A stretch of DNA of 64,000 nucleotides, from assembly GCA_905250125.1 (NCBI GenBank), contig CAJNOL010001038.1:20258-84257 (forward strand). Reading direction: 5' to 3'. This document shows positions 35,786-47,462 of this stretch, piece by piece. The first letter of the stretch is position 1. Each line of letters begins with the position of its first letter. Below the pieces are notes generated by a model. The model was given only the letters and a program-made list of their open reading frames with translations, was not told where the DNA came from and searched no databases. The stretch comes from Rotaria sordida (lineage: Eukaryota > Rotifera > Eurotatoria > Philodinida > Philodinidae). The translations under genes and the position numbers were made by a program.

Positions 35786-38580
35786 GTTCAAAGGATCCTA
35801 TCAAAAATCATCATATTTTCCCCCGTTCCGGAAACATTATAAAATGAAAGGTATCTTACGAGGGAGGTACCCCAACTGTTTAAAAGCTTTTGACTCCATC
35901 TTTTGGCTATAAGTAGGTTTCAGTAAGACTAAGAAAACTCTAAAAGGATTCATGCCCATGGTTCTTCCTTCCCAAGATACAACCATTATGTATGTCAAAA
36001 AACAGGCTTTCTATCGGGTTTTTGAAAAAATTGTTTCCCGTAGGTCTAAAAATTTTGGACTTTAAACATATTCAAGAAAATCGATTATGGGTACTGATAT
36101 ATATAGATTTCAATTATCAATTCGATTAAACTACGAAGAACTAAAGATTTAATAGCAAAGCACCAAATCTGAAACAATTTTTTTTATATATGAGAAACAA
36201 AAAAATTATATAATATGTAAGTTAAACTATAAGTGTAGAGAAAGTAAAATCTTATTTGATGGTAGTGGTACTCTGTGTAGAAATGATGAAAGCATAATAC
36301 GTTCCGACATCACAAACAACAAATAAAACCAAGAGTTGAACATCTTTCTCCGTTGCATAAAGACGATTCGAAAGAGAAGCAAGCTTCAGCAATATTGTAA
36401 AAGTGGCCAGGATGAGTATTCGTGTATCCGCTCGCGAACCAACCGCACTGTATGAGTTTACGAAAGAGAGGTGCTGCCATTTGAGAATATGCGAATGATA
36501 CCAGTTTAATTAAATTATTTCGATCAGATATTTGAATATTCAATTGGTCGAGAGCAATTCGATCATATATACGACGAATAATACCTTTAATTTGCCTGTT
36601 GAAATAAATATCAAGCGGATGTATCTTGTCCGTCGTCTTGTCGGCTATTTGTAGTCGTTTCAAACCTTTCACTTTCCTATAGATTTTATCGTCGTTTTGT
36701 CCTCGCCATGAATCAGAAAGAAGTTGACATTTTTTAGACATATTTGGAATGAGAACATAGTCACGCCAATACTCAACATGCGAACTAGTGAGTTTTCCAG
36801 ACTTCGAACAGGTATCAATAATATTATCAGCTCGAAACATTTGGGATTGAACATCTAAAATTGAGCAAAGGTTAATAAACTTTAAGAGGTTGAGAATTTA
36901 AAATTCACCTTCACTTATTCGACCGTTCGATTCCTGAAGACATAAAAAAAGAGGTCCAATGACCTGCCCCTCCATATTAACAATAGATTGAATAGTATAG
37001 CAATGAAAATTTGCGTTTTGAGATGTTACTGAACCTATTGTCGTCTTTTCTCCTTTAAACGTAAGTGTTCGATTGCTTCGAAATTCCTTTACCAAATTAA
37101 CTTGATCCGTATTAAAGATTTCATATGAAGAATAATTTTTCATCTCTGCTCGGACTACATTAACAAATTCTCCAGCTGATGCATTAATTTCGTCGACATT
37201 TTTTCTCGAATGTCTACTAACAACTTTAGAAACTTTCCAAGAAACAATTCGATATTTTTGTTTGAAATACGTAAGCCAATGTTTGGAAGCGGAAAATTCG
37301 TTTATTGATAGTTGTCGAGCTTTCATTATACCCCAGCGTATCAGATCCGCATCATGAATACAAAGAGATTGTTCGCGAGCATCTTTAAACAAGCCGAATA
37401 CAAACAAATTGATCTCTGCTACTTTTTGTCTCACTGATCCACCAAGACGAACGTACTCTCGAAAGCAAGAAATGTCTTATTGATGACGAATGCGACGAAA
37501 TCGATAAGCAACGGTCTTCCAACTATGTGCTCGTTTTCCATTCTTGTCAGTTTCATCATAATAGTTCAGCACCTTCTTCATATAATCGAGGGAAAATTCT
37601 TCTCCTGATTGTCCATCACTTCCTATTGTTTCTTCTTGTGACTCTGAATGTGAGTCACTTTCTTCCATTGCTTCTGCAGATTCTTCGTACTCATGGCATT
37701 CACTTGCTTCAAATTCATCTTCTGATAAATCCTCGGATGAATCTGTCTCATCAAGTGTAGATTCATCATGAATTTCAAATGATGAGGCTGATAAAAAATT
37801 TTGAATAGTTTCGAAGACATGCTCGATCAGTTGTTGGACTTATTTATCTCTTGTCGATCGGTAGATATCATTCCTTAAAACACGTTCAGATAGCATAGTT
37901 ATAATATCAGCTGCTTCGATCACCTTTTTAGCTCAATAATAGTTAGCGATACAAGATTTATATATATATATACATCAAGCACTACGCACCAACATCTGTA
38001 TACCACACACGTAGTCGACAAGTATAAACAACTGTTTTTCTTTTTCTTTTTTATTCTGTCTCCTCTATGAGAATTTAACTTTACATGTCTTATACAATTA
38101 GAATTTGATGTTTTGGGTTCCAAGAAAAGAACTAAACTGAAATTAATTCAACAGACAGCTATTTGTGGGACTAGCTGTAAAAAAATTAACGCTAAAGTCA
38201 TTACGATTCCAGAAAACGATTTTTTCAAAAAAGCCGATAAAAAGCCTGTTTTTTGACATACATAATGGTTGTATCTCGGGAAGGAAGAACCATGGACATG
38301 AACCCTTTTAGAGTTTTCTTAGTCTCACTGAAACCTACTTATAGACAAAAGATAGAGTCAAAAGCTTTTAAACAGTTGGGGTACCTCCCTCGTTCGTTGT
38401 CTAATTTTTTTTTGAAGGCCGTACAGAGAATCCTGACATTCTATAAGTTTTTATTCACGAAAGGAACAAGATCTGAATAAACCAATATCAAAGCAGTTAT
38501 ATATTACTAAAATACTTTCATTTTATAATGTTTCCGGAATGGGGGAAAATATGATGATTTTGGATAGGATCCTTTTAGCA
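35786..38580 (-). mobile_element. Pogo-like DNA transposon with long terminal inverted repeats
   Basis: A left arm at about 35786-36052 is mirrored on the right by 38206-38396 plus 38507-38580. The right arm is interrupted by about 110 bp that has no counterpart on the left. Shared blocks include ACGAGGGAGGTACCCCAACT and its complement, and TATTTTCCCCC with TTCCGGAA. Between the arms is a minus-strand transposase. The host flank and target duplication are unclear. A piggyBac relic begins directly after the right arm. Confidence 0.7.
36310..37896 (-). pseudogene. Pogo/Tc5-like transposase (DDE_1 class), two in-frame stops
   Basis: Exons 37896-36909 and 36854-36310 (minus) join through a 54 bp GT-AG intron in frame (1,533 nt, 510 codons). 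The N-terminus is acidic and Ser/Glu-rich. A helix-turn-helix/CENP-B-type DNA-binding region follows (DADLIRWGIMKARQ, then ASKHWLTYFKQKY). The DDE core has candidate acidic residues in EIFNTDQV, LLSDSWRGQ and HPLDIYFN, the last two about 31 residues apart. The C-terminus has Cys residues (ACSF-like, NGERCSTLGFICC) reminiscent of the zinc-binding tail in related transposases but appears cut short. TAA stops at 37840-37842 and 37477-37479 interrupt an otherwise continuous frame, so the copy is recently dead. Confidence 0.75.
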
Positions 38581-38599
38581 TTTTTCGAACAAAAATAAC

Positions 38600-39716
38600 A
38601 AAAATTCGAACTAAGATAGGCTGTTCAAGTTGAAACCACTCGTGGATTTACTGAAAGCGAGATTTTTGTCAATATATATGCCTGGCTCGTTTATTAATAT
38701 CGACGAAACTATGATACCATGGCGTGGCAGGCTTTTGTTTAAACAATACATTCTTGGAAAAGCGTACAAGTACGGCGTAAAGATGTACAAGCTAGCAACT
38801 ACCAATGGATATACCTGAAATTATGTGATCTATATAGGTGAGCAAGATCCCATGACAGGTCTTGGGCATGTTCAAATAGTGGCAATCAATTTATTAGATG
38901 GTCTTTCGGGATGTTATAGAACTGTAGTAGCTGATAACTTCTTTACCAATATTTCTCTTGAGAAACGTTTGTTAGAACATGATACGTGTCTTACTGGAAC
39001 ATTAAGAAATAATCGTGCCGAATCGGAAAGCAAAGTTCTTCAGAAAAACCTTAGATGCAGTGAAGTTTACAGGCTCGAGAATAAAGACGGCATAAAATTA
39101 ATCATGTGGAAAGACAAAAAAGAAGTCTTGATGATATCGACAAGATCATCGCATTCAGCAACTGTGGTGCACTCTGGAAAGACTAATAGTAAAAACGAAT
39201 GTATCATGAAGCTACAAGTTGTAATAGATTATAACGAAGAGAGACAATGTAGTGATTTATCGGATCAGCTATCAGCGTATTACGCGCGCCTCAGAAGCTT
39301 AAGAAAGTGGTACTGAAAGGTGGCATTTGAGTTGGTTCTTGGGACGGCAATAGTAAATAGTTATTTGATTTACAAGAAAAGCTATTACTCGAGCGCCGTG
39401 ACCATTGTACAGTTTTGCGAAAGTCTTCTCCAATATCTACTGCTTGGTACGCCATTAGAGAAGCTGAAACCTGATCCGAAACAATAATCAGCAAGTCGTT
39501 CGAAGTGCAAACTCGCTGATTACAAGCTCGAAGAACAGAGAGGATCTATGCGCAATGTCGACAGACGCTGTACTGGCTGCTACGCAAAGAAAAGAGCACA
39601 GCAGTCAAGAGAAGCGAACTATGCGACAGCAAAGAAATTAAAAACTTTCTGTTCTGACTGTGATAATTGTTTTTGTCTTGATTGTTTTAATAACAAGCAT
39701 CATGCTATGGAATAAA
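38600..39716 (+). pseudogene. piggyBac-family transposase relic (DDE_Tnp_1_7), 5'-truncated
   Basis: One frame runs from about 38608 to the stop at 39714-39716, broken by three in-frame stops (TGA in GYT*NYVIYIG near 38816, TGA after RKWY near 39314, and TAA near 39487). The three catalytic Asp are visible: INIDETMIPWRG (about 38702), VVADNFFTN (about 38933) and SDQLSAYY (about 39263). The end is the Cys-rich domain typical of piggyBac (CTGCY, CSDCDNCFCLDCF, about 39503-39716), which binds terminal DNA. The N-terminal third is missing and is replaced by the inverted repeat of the neighbouring pogo-like element. The first TGA stands where related proteins usually have Trp. Confidence 0.85.
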
Positions 39717-40255
39717 AGACTCAAATAAAGTACTGAAGGTAGAATAGATGACACAGTATGTTTAACCTCTTGCCAAAGAAAAAAGCAAAAGAAAGTGCTT
39801 TTTTATACAGTTTCTCGTTAAAACATAGCCTGGCCTATCGGTAGGCCACATCGTACCGAATTTGTTAAGTAGACAGCTGCTTCGACATTTCCTAGTCTTA
39901 TTATATTGAACAGTCTTCTGAAGGCTGAACACATGAAACAAAGTAATTGGTTCACGTTATAATTGAAAAAACAAATTAATATACTAAGTGAATGGTCATA
40001 CTGTAAAAACAATGTAAAATAAAAACCCTTCAACAATGTTGGGTAGGGGTGTCGCATTAAAGCTAGCATTAGTATTTATTAGTGCTAATTCTCATGCTTT
40101 TGGTATCAATATTATTTTTTACCCTAATGCTTTGGCATTATTTTGTGTTAGCGTTATTAACACTGAGGTGTTAGCATTAGGTTAACGATTAATATAATGC
40201 TAATATATATACTCTATGGAACTTTTGACGACTATCTAGACATGATAATGATATA

Positions 40256-40371
40256 GGTGTGCGTGCTGGAATGGATGTCAATGCGGGTGTGGAATGTGGA
40301 TGAATAGGTGGGGGGTGTAGGTGTAGGGCGTGGGTATAGATGAAGAGAAGATTGACACCCACACCCACACC
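40256..40371. repeat. Telomere-like palindrome 5
   Basis: A long degenerate G-rich arm (GGTGTGCGTG to GGCGTGGGTATAG) and a short clean C-rich arm (ACACCCACACCCACACCG). The polarity is G-rich left. Confidence 0.65.
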
Positions 40372-41956
40372 GTTTTTCTTTCGACACATCTTTAAGTGCT
40401 CTCTTTATAAGAGAGATAGAGCCGATTCAATCTTTGCACACTATATAGTTATGCTATAAAAAATGTCTCTAGGTTAGCGAGCAGAAAATTGTCGTGGTAA
40501 TCAACGAAAGAGAAATTCTTTCCATCTACTTTGAATGAGAAAAAAAAGTTTTTCTTTTCTTCTGCAAAAAAAGAAAATTGATATTTTTTTTGATGAAAAG
40601 AACGAGCAAAGGGAATTTTTTTTGTTTAACTTACTGCAATCTTTTTGATGTTAGTAATGTATGGAAGCACTTAAAAGTGTAGATTGCCGCTTGCATTATA
40701 CATTGCTACATTTTAAGAATAGAGGAAAAATAAAATACAAAATTCTGGTTTCCATGACATTATTGTTTTACGGAGAATGTAACGTCATATCATCAGGTCT
40801 TTTTCTTTGACTGTAATATTCTCTCATGAAAGGAGTCATCAATTTTCTTTATTGCTTCAACCAACTCAATACTATTTATGAAAATTAAAAGTATATAAAG
40901 AAAAGCACCAGTTTGCATCGTTTCATTTTTAGTTTGAAAAAGGAGGATAGGACTATCTCAAACAGCGCACACTGTAATATTTGTTCAAATAATCAAATAC
41001 TTGGTGAGTATTGTCACAGATATAAAGTAGGGGATATTCACTACTGATTGACAGTTTAAAGTGCTGTTCTTATTTATAGATTTATAAAAAGAACTAAAAC
41101 TCATGATATACCGGAAAGATAATATTTTCTTCAAAATGTATTATAATTTTATCTGTAAACTTATATGATATCCAAAATGATGTTATTCTGTTTCTTCATA
41201 TAAAAATAGTAGTGAAAACAAAATATAACAATATCAAAGTATTCTATGGCAGATGAGTAGCCTATTCGATTAGAAAAAAGACCTTTGCATACTTTAATGA
41301 AGTAGCTTTTGAACACATTTGGTTTGAAAAATGTTTCAGTAACCCTGTGTATTAGAGCTGGAACCGATTGACTTTTTTCCAACTGATGAGAATAGGCTAT
41401 TCCGATTATAGGCTTGAACCAGCGAAAAAGTCTCCTTCAGAAGTTGTTTAATACAGAAGATCGTAGTATTTCCGACAAAAGTGAATGAAGCACGTTAAAG
41501 TAATTCATGAAAATAAGGTATGGATACACTCGGTCTGATCTTATTACATTTTTATTGAAAATAATTTCTTCTACTTAAATAACTATGTTTAGATTTGCTC
41601 GTAATCTCATTTTTTCCATATACTGTCACAATCTAGGCACAAATTTATGTCGGATATCGACATGGCTGCTTATATTGGAAAGAAAAAGAAAATACAATGA
41701 AAAATTCACACAAAAAGAGAAGACATAAAAGAGAAGTTTCTAATTACATACACTGTCTTGGTTATCATACCGCTTCGCTCTTACTTTTCTTTTCTGTCCA
41801 ATTAAATTTTCCTTGCCCGTCTTCCAACTTCTTCTCACCAAACTTATGTCTTAGTGAGTATCAATTGAAAAAAAGAGGATAGGAACAACAAAATAATCAT
41901 TGAAAAAGAAGATGACACCAAGAGACAACTAAAAGAATTACTAGAAAAAAATAGAA

Positions 41957-42027
41957 GGATGTGGCTGTAAGTGTGTAGGTGTAGATGAAGGTAAAGATGA
42001 CTAGGACAGCCATACCCATACCAACAC
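41957..42027. repeat. Telomere-like palindrome 6, degenerate
   Basis: A GGATGTGGCTGTAAGTGTG-type arm followed by CCATACCCATACCAACAC. It is immediately followed by the tandem AAAAATGTCGAAAG-type repeat. Confidence 0.5.
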
Positions 42028-42055
42028 TTGATAAACTTGAATTTGGTGGAAAAAT

Positions 42056-42166
42056 TAAAATGTCGAAAGGTAAAATTACCGAAAAAAACCAAGGAAAAAT
42101 GTCGAAAATAAAGATATCGAAGGACAAAAATGTAGAAGGACAAAAATGTCGAAAGACCTTGAAAGA
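42056..42166 (+). repeat. Degenerate tandem repeat, unit near AAAAATGTCGAAAG
   Basis: Successive units read AAAATGTCGAAAGG, AAAAATGTCGAAAA, AAAGATATCGAAGG, AAAAATGTAGAAGG and AAAAATGTCGAAAG at a 14-15 bp spacing. Confidence 0.65.
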
Positions 42167-42821
42167 CTATGAAAATCGGATGGAGATGATTGTTATTTTA
42201 GTTTTATGATAAGGACCTTTTATTTAAGTATGAGATTCATGACAATTATAATTTGAGAAAAAAGTTTTTAACAGTAATAAAAACTATACAATAATGAAAT
42301 AACAAACATAGCTGAGTGCATCAAATAATATTAAACGAATACATTTTATTTTGTTTTCTTTGCAACTAAGTATGATAATCCAGTAAGAAGATTAGATACA
42401 TTCATAAGTTTATTAGAAAATCGATTTTGAAGTGTATTGATACGATGTTTAATAACTGTTGTTCGAATATTTTTTGGTTTTGTTGCGCCAACAGATCACT
42501 GGATCGCGATATATTGTACCCTTTTCTCTACATTTTGCATAAACTTTATAAAGGTCACAAATGTTAGGATGATGTCGATATATGCGAACATTCAGCCTGT
42601 TGTGCTATCTTTTGAAAAGAAAGAGAATAACTTTCAAATTCTATCTGTTATTCTCACCTTCACAAATATTGTTTGTTCGCATCTCACATTTAGACATGTT
42701 CCATAACTCTATATTTAACAAATCAATTTCTTTCAACATAAAGTAATAAATCTTGAATCGAAATAGCATTTAATTGATCAGTAGCAACACGAATTTCACT
42801 AAAACAACTTATCACTTGCTC

Positions 42822-43850
42822 CTACGCCATTAAAGCTAATATCATGACTTTTCTGCATAATATTCTTAAACATTCATCAGCTAAATAATCCTGTTGCATT
42901 TCCAAATTTGTTATTTCACGATAAATGGCTTGACAAGAATGAAAAAAAAGGCAACATGTTTTGCTGACGGAATCTAGAAATAAATCAGTGAAAAACGAAC
43001 TAAAGTCTATTTCATAGCATTTATCATTCGTCTCTAAATTGATAACGGGTATAACACCAGATTCAAAATCAGTCATGATCATTGTAGGTGAAAAAATTGT
43101 ACCATATTCTAATGCCATTTGTTTAAGTTCACTGAAAATATGTCTGTATGTAACGGCTGTTTTATTGGCTAACCAGCAAAAGACACATGGCACACTTTAA
43201 ATAAAAAAAGAATTATTTCATATAGAAGAACTGTTGCTTACATTAATCAAAAAATATTTCATGGATTATATATATTTGAGTGAAATGCAGCAGACTTTTT
43301 GAATATATGCCGTCCATATATACAATAGGTGATTGAAATAGTAAATCTAGTTGACGATCGCTAGAAAATATTAACACACGTTAACGTCGTGCGATTAATT
43401 CATCACATAATAGGAAACATTTTCCATGAATAGTTGTTTTATAATCATCAGAAACATCGAATGAACATGATTGTGGTAATAATAGCACCACCTTTTGTCA
43501 AGCTTTAGTAACACTCAGACCTATTAAATGAAAAAGAAATACAACTAAGTATTGACTCTTAACAAATATACCAATTTCATGATATACAGGTAAGATAGCC
43601 AAAATTGTTGAGCTTACAGTTGTGTTCGAAATTTCTTGCTCATAAATCATAGAAATCGGCAAGAGTTCATTGACAGCTCGTTGTTTTATTTTGTGACAAA
43701 CTTCTCCAGCTGTAACCATATCAGGATTAGGTTCATGATTGTGTTGATCTGTACCACCATATAGATATGTATCACTTGGATCTGTATGTACATAAATTTT
43801 GCATCCATTACTAATGCACACCTAATACTTTTTACTAGCTGGTTTTTTCT
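42822..43850 (-). pseudogene. FLYWCH / MULE-type transposase fragment
   Basis: Minus-strand remnants in two segments. The upstream one (about 43850-43600) resembles the second half of a FLYWCH zinc finger and the region after it (SNGCKIYVHTDPS, DQHNHEPNPD, KIKQRAVNELLPI). The downstream one (43193-42822) resembles a MULE transposase core (WLANKTAVTYRHIF, then IMTDFESGVIPVI), where the Asp of TDFE is the likely second catalytic residue, followed by a diverged helical end. The middle part, about 300 bp, is unrecognisable. A Mutator-like element long dead and extensively decayed. Confidence 0.65.
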
Positions 43851-44220
43851 TGCATTTGTATAAATAATTAATTGTTCAATACTAACAGTGATTGCTCTTT
43901 GTTTGACATAATAAATGTAATATTAGTATCATATTTCTCAGACCGCTTGGGTGTTATATCTATGATCAAATTTAATTGATTTCAGTTATTGATGTTATGT
44001 TAGATTAAGTATACATATAATGGATATTTATTTTGTTTGTTTGCTTAGTTGTGTGGATTATACTTTGTTGATCCTCATGACCAGTTATGTAATCGACCAA
44101 TGATACTACTTAAAAGTATAATGCATTATACTTATCAACTGTTAGCATCCTCTTTCTTCAAATGCTCTAAACAATATCGTTACGGTGTTCAACTTCTTTG
44201 ACTTCAAATAGTGCAAGATT

Positions 44221-44425
44221 CTTTCGACATTCTCACTATCGACCTTTTAATCTTTCGATATTTTAACTTTTGATACTTCTATTTTCAATATTTTTATTCT
44301 CAATTTTGTTACCTGTTGATATTTTTACTTCCGACATTCTTATTTCTGCATTTTTACTTTGACATTTTTATCTCGACGTTTTTATTTGGACATTTTTATG
44401 TTCAGCATTTTTACCTTTGACGTTA
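44221..44425 (-). repeat. Degenerate tandem repeat, complement of the AAAAATGTCGAAAG type
   Basis: Repeated words TCGACATTCT, TTTCGATATTTTAAC, TTTGACATTTTTA, TCGACGTTTTTAT and GGACATTTTTATG at about 14-16 bp spacing. It is followed directly by the C-rich telomere-like tract at 44437. Confidence 0.6.
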
Positions 44426-44436
44426 TTCCACTGAAT

Positions 44437-44470
44437 CACACACCCACACTCACACCCATACCCACACCCA
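44437..44470. repeat. Telomere-like tract 7 (C-rich arm only)
   Basis: CACACACCCACACTCACACCC and similar, without a G-rich arm to its left. This is the only one of the twelve that is not a palindrome. Confidence 0.6.
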
Positions 44471-44522
44471 GCAAAAGAGCGTGTGAATCAATCTATTCAG
44501 GAGCACTATTTTGTTTGTTTAG

Positions 44523-45863
44523 ATGTCAAATTTTATATCTATCTACAGTATTTTTATCGGCATTCTCACAATAATTATTATAGCACAAATATGCTTAAGT
44601 ATATCGCGGAAATTCCTTTTAATAAAATATAAGTTGTCGGTTAGCGAATATTCTCGACATACGCACACTACACTTCCGAATCATCGATTACTGATATGGA
44701 TCACTGCATATGATGAGAAACAAGATAGAGACATGTATGTAGTGCATCAGCTGTCGATGGCTCATGATCTATGCAATACTACTCATGCAAACATGAGTGT
44801 GCGTCTGATCATTGGTACCTGCTCTTCAAATTGGATTATAAACAAGCAGTTGTCTGATTTTCAAATTCGACATAAAGATTTAATGAAAAGTTCTAATAGT
44901 TCAAATTATCTGGGTGCACCAGATGGAACCAAGGTTCTTGTTCATTTTCAATGAAAATGTGTCGACTACGCGATTTTTTTCTATACGACAAATTTAGGAC
45001 TCGCGTTACCCTCTGAACACAGAGATTACTTTTCAAAGAACTTGTTACTTTTCGATTGGTTCTGGTATTCAGAAGAAGATCTCACTTCCACTTCAACAGT
45101 GTATTGGAAGCTTGTTAATGACACTTCATATACATTGTTCAATATGTCAGCGAATGAAACAAAAGAATTGATTTCACTTTACATGCATAAGGTTAGTCTT
45201 CCTCCTCAAACAACATTCGGTCGGTTATATTTTCTTCCGGGACTATTACGATTCGAGACTCAAACTTCGAAGTTGAATGACTCTTTACCTTTTCCTCAGC
45301 AATTAAACCAAATATTTCTTACTGATTTGGGATTGGCAACTTCGCCGACAATTAATTCTCTTGTTAAATTTGATAAACGATGGTGGATAGCACCAACAAA
45401 TCCTTATTCTGCTTACTATTTGTTGCCCCAAGCTCATCTCTACAATATCATAAAAACCAGTGAGTGGTCAACTATTCGCGATAGGACATATCGAGAATGG
45501 TTCGCCACTCTTAGTTTAACCAGCGCTCATGGATACATTAAAGTTACATCACTTACTGATATAAAGAATTACCTCGTGCACCATGCGACTAATCGATATA
45601 TTAATAGTGCTGCACATCATATGCCAAGGCTCTCGATGATAATTCAAGAGCTTGGATTTACAAGTTTCGCTGACAAGTGCGTCCCAGAGTCGGATCTACT
45701 GGAAGCAGACCTTATGAATTATAGAAAAAATCATACTCATGACATAGGACAATGTTTTCCACTTTCATTCACTATACTATCTGATCATGATGGAAAAGTA
45801 ATTTGTGATGTACTTTCGAAGTATCATTCTAGGAAAAAGTCGAATCAGACAAAAGGTCAATGA
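44523..45863 (+). CDS. Type II membrane protein, possible glycosyltransferase
   Basis: The frame from ATG 44523 is open to 45863 except for one TGA at 44952-44954. An 84 bp intron at 44914-44997 (GG|GTGCAC donor, weak; TTTAG acceptor, good) would remove the stop in phase, giving about 418 aa. If it is not spliced, the gene is a pseudogene with a single nonsense change. Residues 5-28 form a signal-anchor helix. The luminal part has LLIWITAYDEKQDRDMYVVHQ, then FDWFWYSEEDLT and LYFLPGLLRFE. The hydrophobic-acidic SEEDL could stand for the DxD-like metal site of a nucleotide-sugar transferase, and several N-glycosylation motifs follow (NDTS, NMSA, NETK). This assignment is inference from pattern; I do not recognise a named family. 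The composition is more GC-rich than the genes before 24 kb. Confidence 0.55.
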
Positions 45864-46192
45864 AATGATGCAATCGTACACAACACAGTGTTTCAAAAAT
45901 TCACAAGAAAATAATATATGAGATCCTAGTGCCACTATATTGGAGTGTCATCACTTACGAAATACTTAGCCATGCTCGGCGAACTGCTTCATCAGAACCC
46001 TTTCTCTCTACGCTTTTCTTCTCCTTTTTCGCGTTTTGATTGGTTTATTTCTTTTTCTCTGTTACTTCTGCTATTTTTTTCCCAGTCTTGTTTCAGTACT
46101 AACAGCTCATAATTGTATGTTACAATCACTACTGAAAAGTCCTTGACTGATCAGACATTCGTCTGCTATTCTACAAGCAAGCTTATCAGAAA

Positions 46193-46430
46193 GGTGCGGT
46201 ATGTATGGGGTGGGATGTGTAGTGTGGGTGTAGATGAGTGTGTGGATGTGGGGTGATCGTGAATGAGGTGCGGTTTTCTGTGGGTGGATATGGGGAGTGT
46301 GGGTGGATTTACAAAACGGCTACACTAATCCGTACATGCACATCCGATACCCACACCCCACGTCCCCACGCCCCCACACCCACGCTCTATTCCACACATC
46401 CACATTCCACACTCATACCATCCACCCCTA
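46193..46430. repeat. Telomere-like palindrome 8, largest of the set
   Basis: The G-rich arm of about 120 bp (to about 46312) has GGTGGGATGTG and GTGGGTGTAG-type units. The C-rich arm of about 95 bp (from about 46335) has CCCACACCCCACGTCCCCACGCCCCC-like units. The spacer of about 25 bp is unlike that of islands 1 and 4. Confidence 0.75.
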
Positions 46431-46808
46431 TTCATAATTTGAATGAAACATCGTATGTTGGTTCGGATAGCCGCTCCAAATTCTGTTACTAAGACACACT
46501 ACATGTTTTCTTCAATACTGTCTTATACAATGTTGACGATGATCTGATAATAATCAAGTCATAATTCGCTGTTACTTTTACAGTAGAACCTGTTGCATCC
46601 ATAGGACTGTGAACTTCACACAATTAGAGTTGGATACAATTGGTTTCGAAAAGAGGCATGCATTTATTTCAAAAGTTAAGGCTATAAAAAATGGAAATAT
46701 AGCTGAAAAATACATCTCCTAGCCAGACAAACTCTTTTTGGGGAAAAATTAGTGTGTAACGTTAATTTATTGATGAAAAGATAAGTCATCAATAATGCTG
46801 ATTTTTTC

Positions 46809-46888
46809 GTGGGTGTGGTTGTCGATGTGGAAGTCATGATAGTCTTCATCAGCAAACACTCGCAAACCCTATTCACACCCACATCCAT
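46809..46888. repeat. Telomere-like palindrome 9
   Basis: GTGGGTGTGGTTGTCGATGTGG on the left and CACACCCACATCCATC on the right with a spacer of about 40 bp. A tandem AAAAATGTCGAAAG-type repeat lies 140 bp to the right. Confidence 0.65.
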
Positions 46889-47027
46889 CTAGATTTTCAA
46901 AATGCACTGGAATTGTTTTGTCTACAATGGTGATGCTTAATATGAAATGTTTTATTTGGAGAGTGACAAGTGTCAGGCTAAAAATCATCCAAATCAATGA
47001 TTAGATGGGAAGAGGCTGAAAACAAAG

Positions 47028-47156
47028 ATATCGGAAGGAAAAATGTCGAAAAAATTTGTTACAGAAAAAATATAGAAAAGAAAAACGTCGAAACGTCAAA
47101 ATATCTAAAAGAAAAAGATCGAAAGAAAAAAGTGTGAAAAGAAAAATATCGAAAGT
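47028..47156 (+). repeat. Degenerate tandem repeat, AAAAATGTCGAAAG type
   Basis: Units such as AAAGATATCGGAAGG, AAAAATGTCGAAAA, AAAAACGTCGAAACG, AAAGATCGAAAG and AAAAATATCGAAAG at 14-17 bp spacing, the same family as 42056 and 44221. Confidence 0.65.
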
Positions 47157-47396
47157 TATGACTATAAAATGCCGCGCGGTTCCAATCTTTTAAATATTCT
47201 TCATTTCGTTGATCCATACTTGTGTTGATGTTCATCACTCTGATTACAATATATATATACATTCGTAATAGAATGAATTACATTCCATTATTCTAATCTC
47301 TTTTCCATTGACATCTATACATTACTTCTTCTTTGATTCGTATTCAAATTAAAGCTCATTATCGACAAACGAAATGAATGATATGAACTTATTTAA

Positions 47397-47462
47397 GGGT
47401 GTGTGGATATGGGTGTGTTCTCAATCCATCGATGTCCACTTCCAAACCCACACCCACATCCC
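47397..47462. repeat. Telomere-like palindrome 10
   Basis: GGGTGTGTGGATATGGGTGTG is separated by about 20 bp from CCACTTCCAAACCCACACCC. Confidence 0.7.

Larger units (their letters stand above)
39720..42821. other. Intergenic 3.1 kb with repeats only
   Basis: No gene is visible. It contains a degenerate TAATGCTAA-type repeat at about 40060-40205, telomere-like palindromes at 40256-40371 and 41957-42027, and a tandem AAAAATGTCGAAAG-type repeat at 42056-42166. Confidence 0.5.

Noticed and set aside
37527-37820. Plus- and other-frame open stretches over the transposase N-terminus
   Set aside because: Shadow frames of the acidic N-terminal part of the pogo-like transposase.
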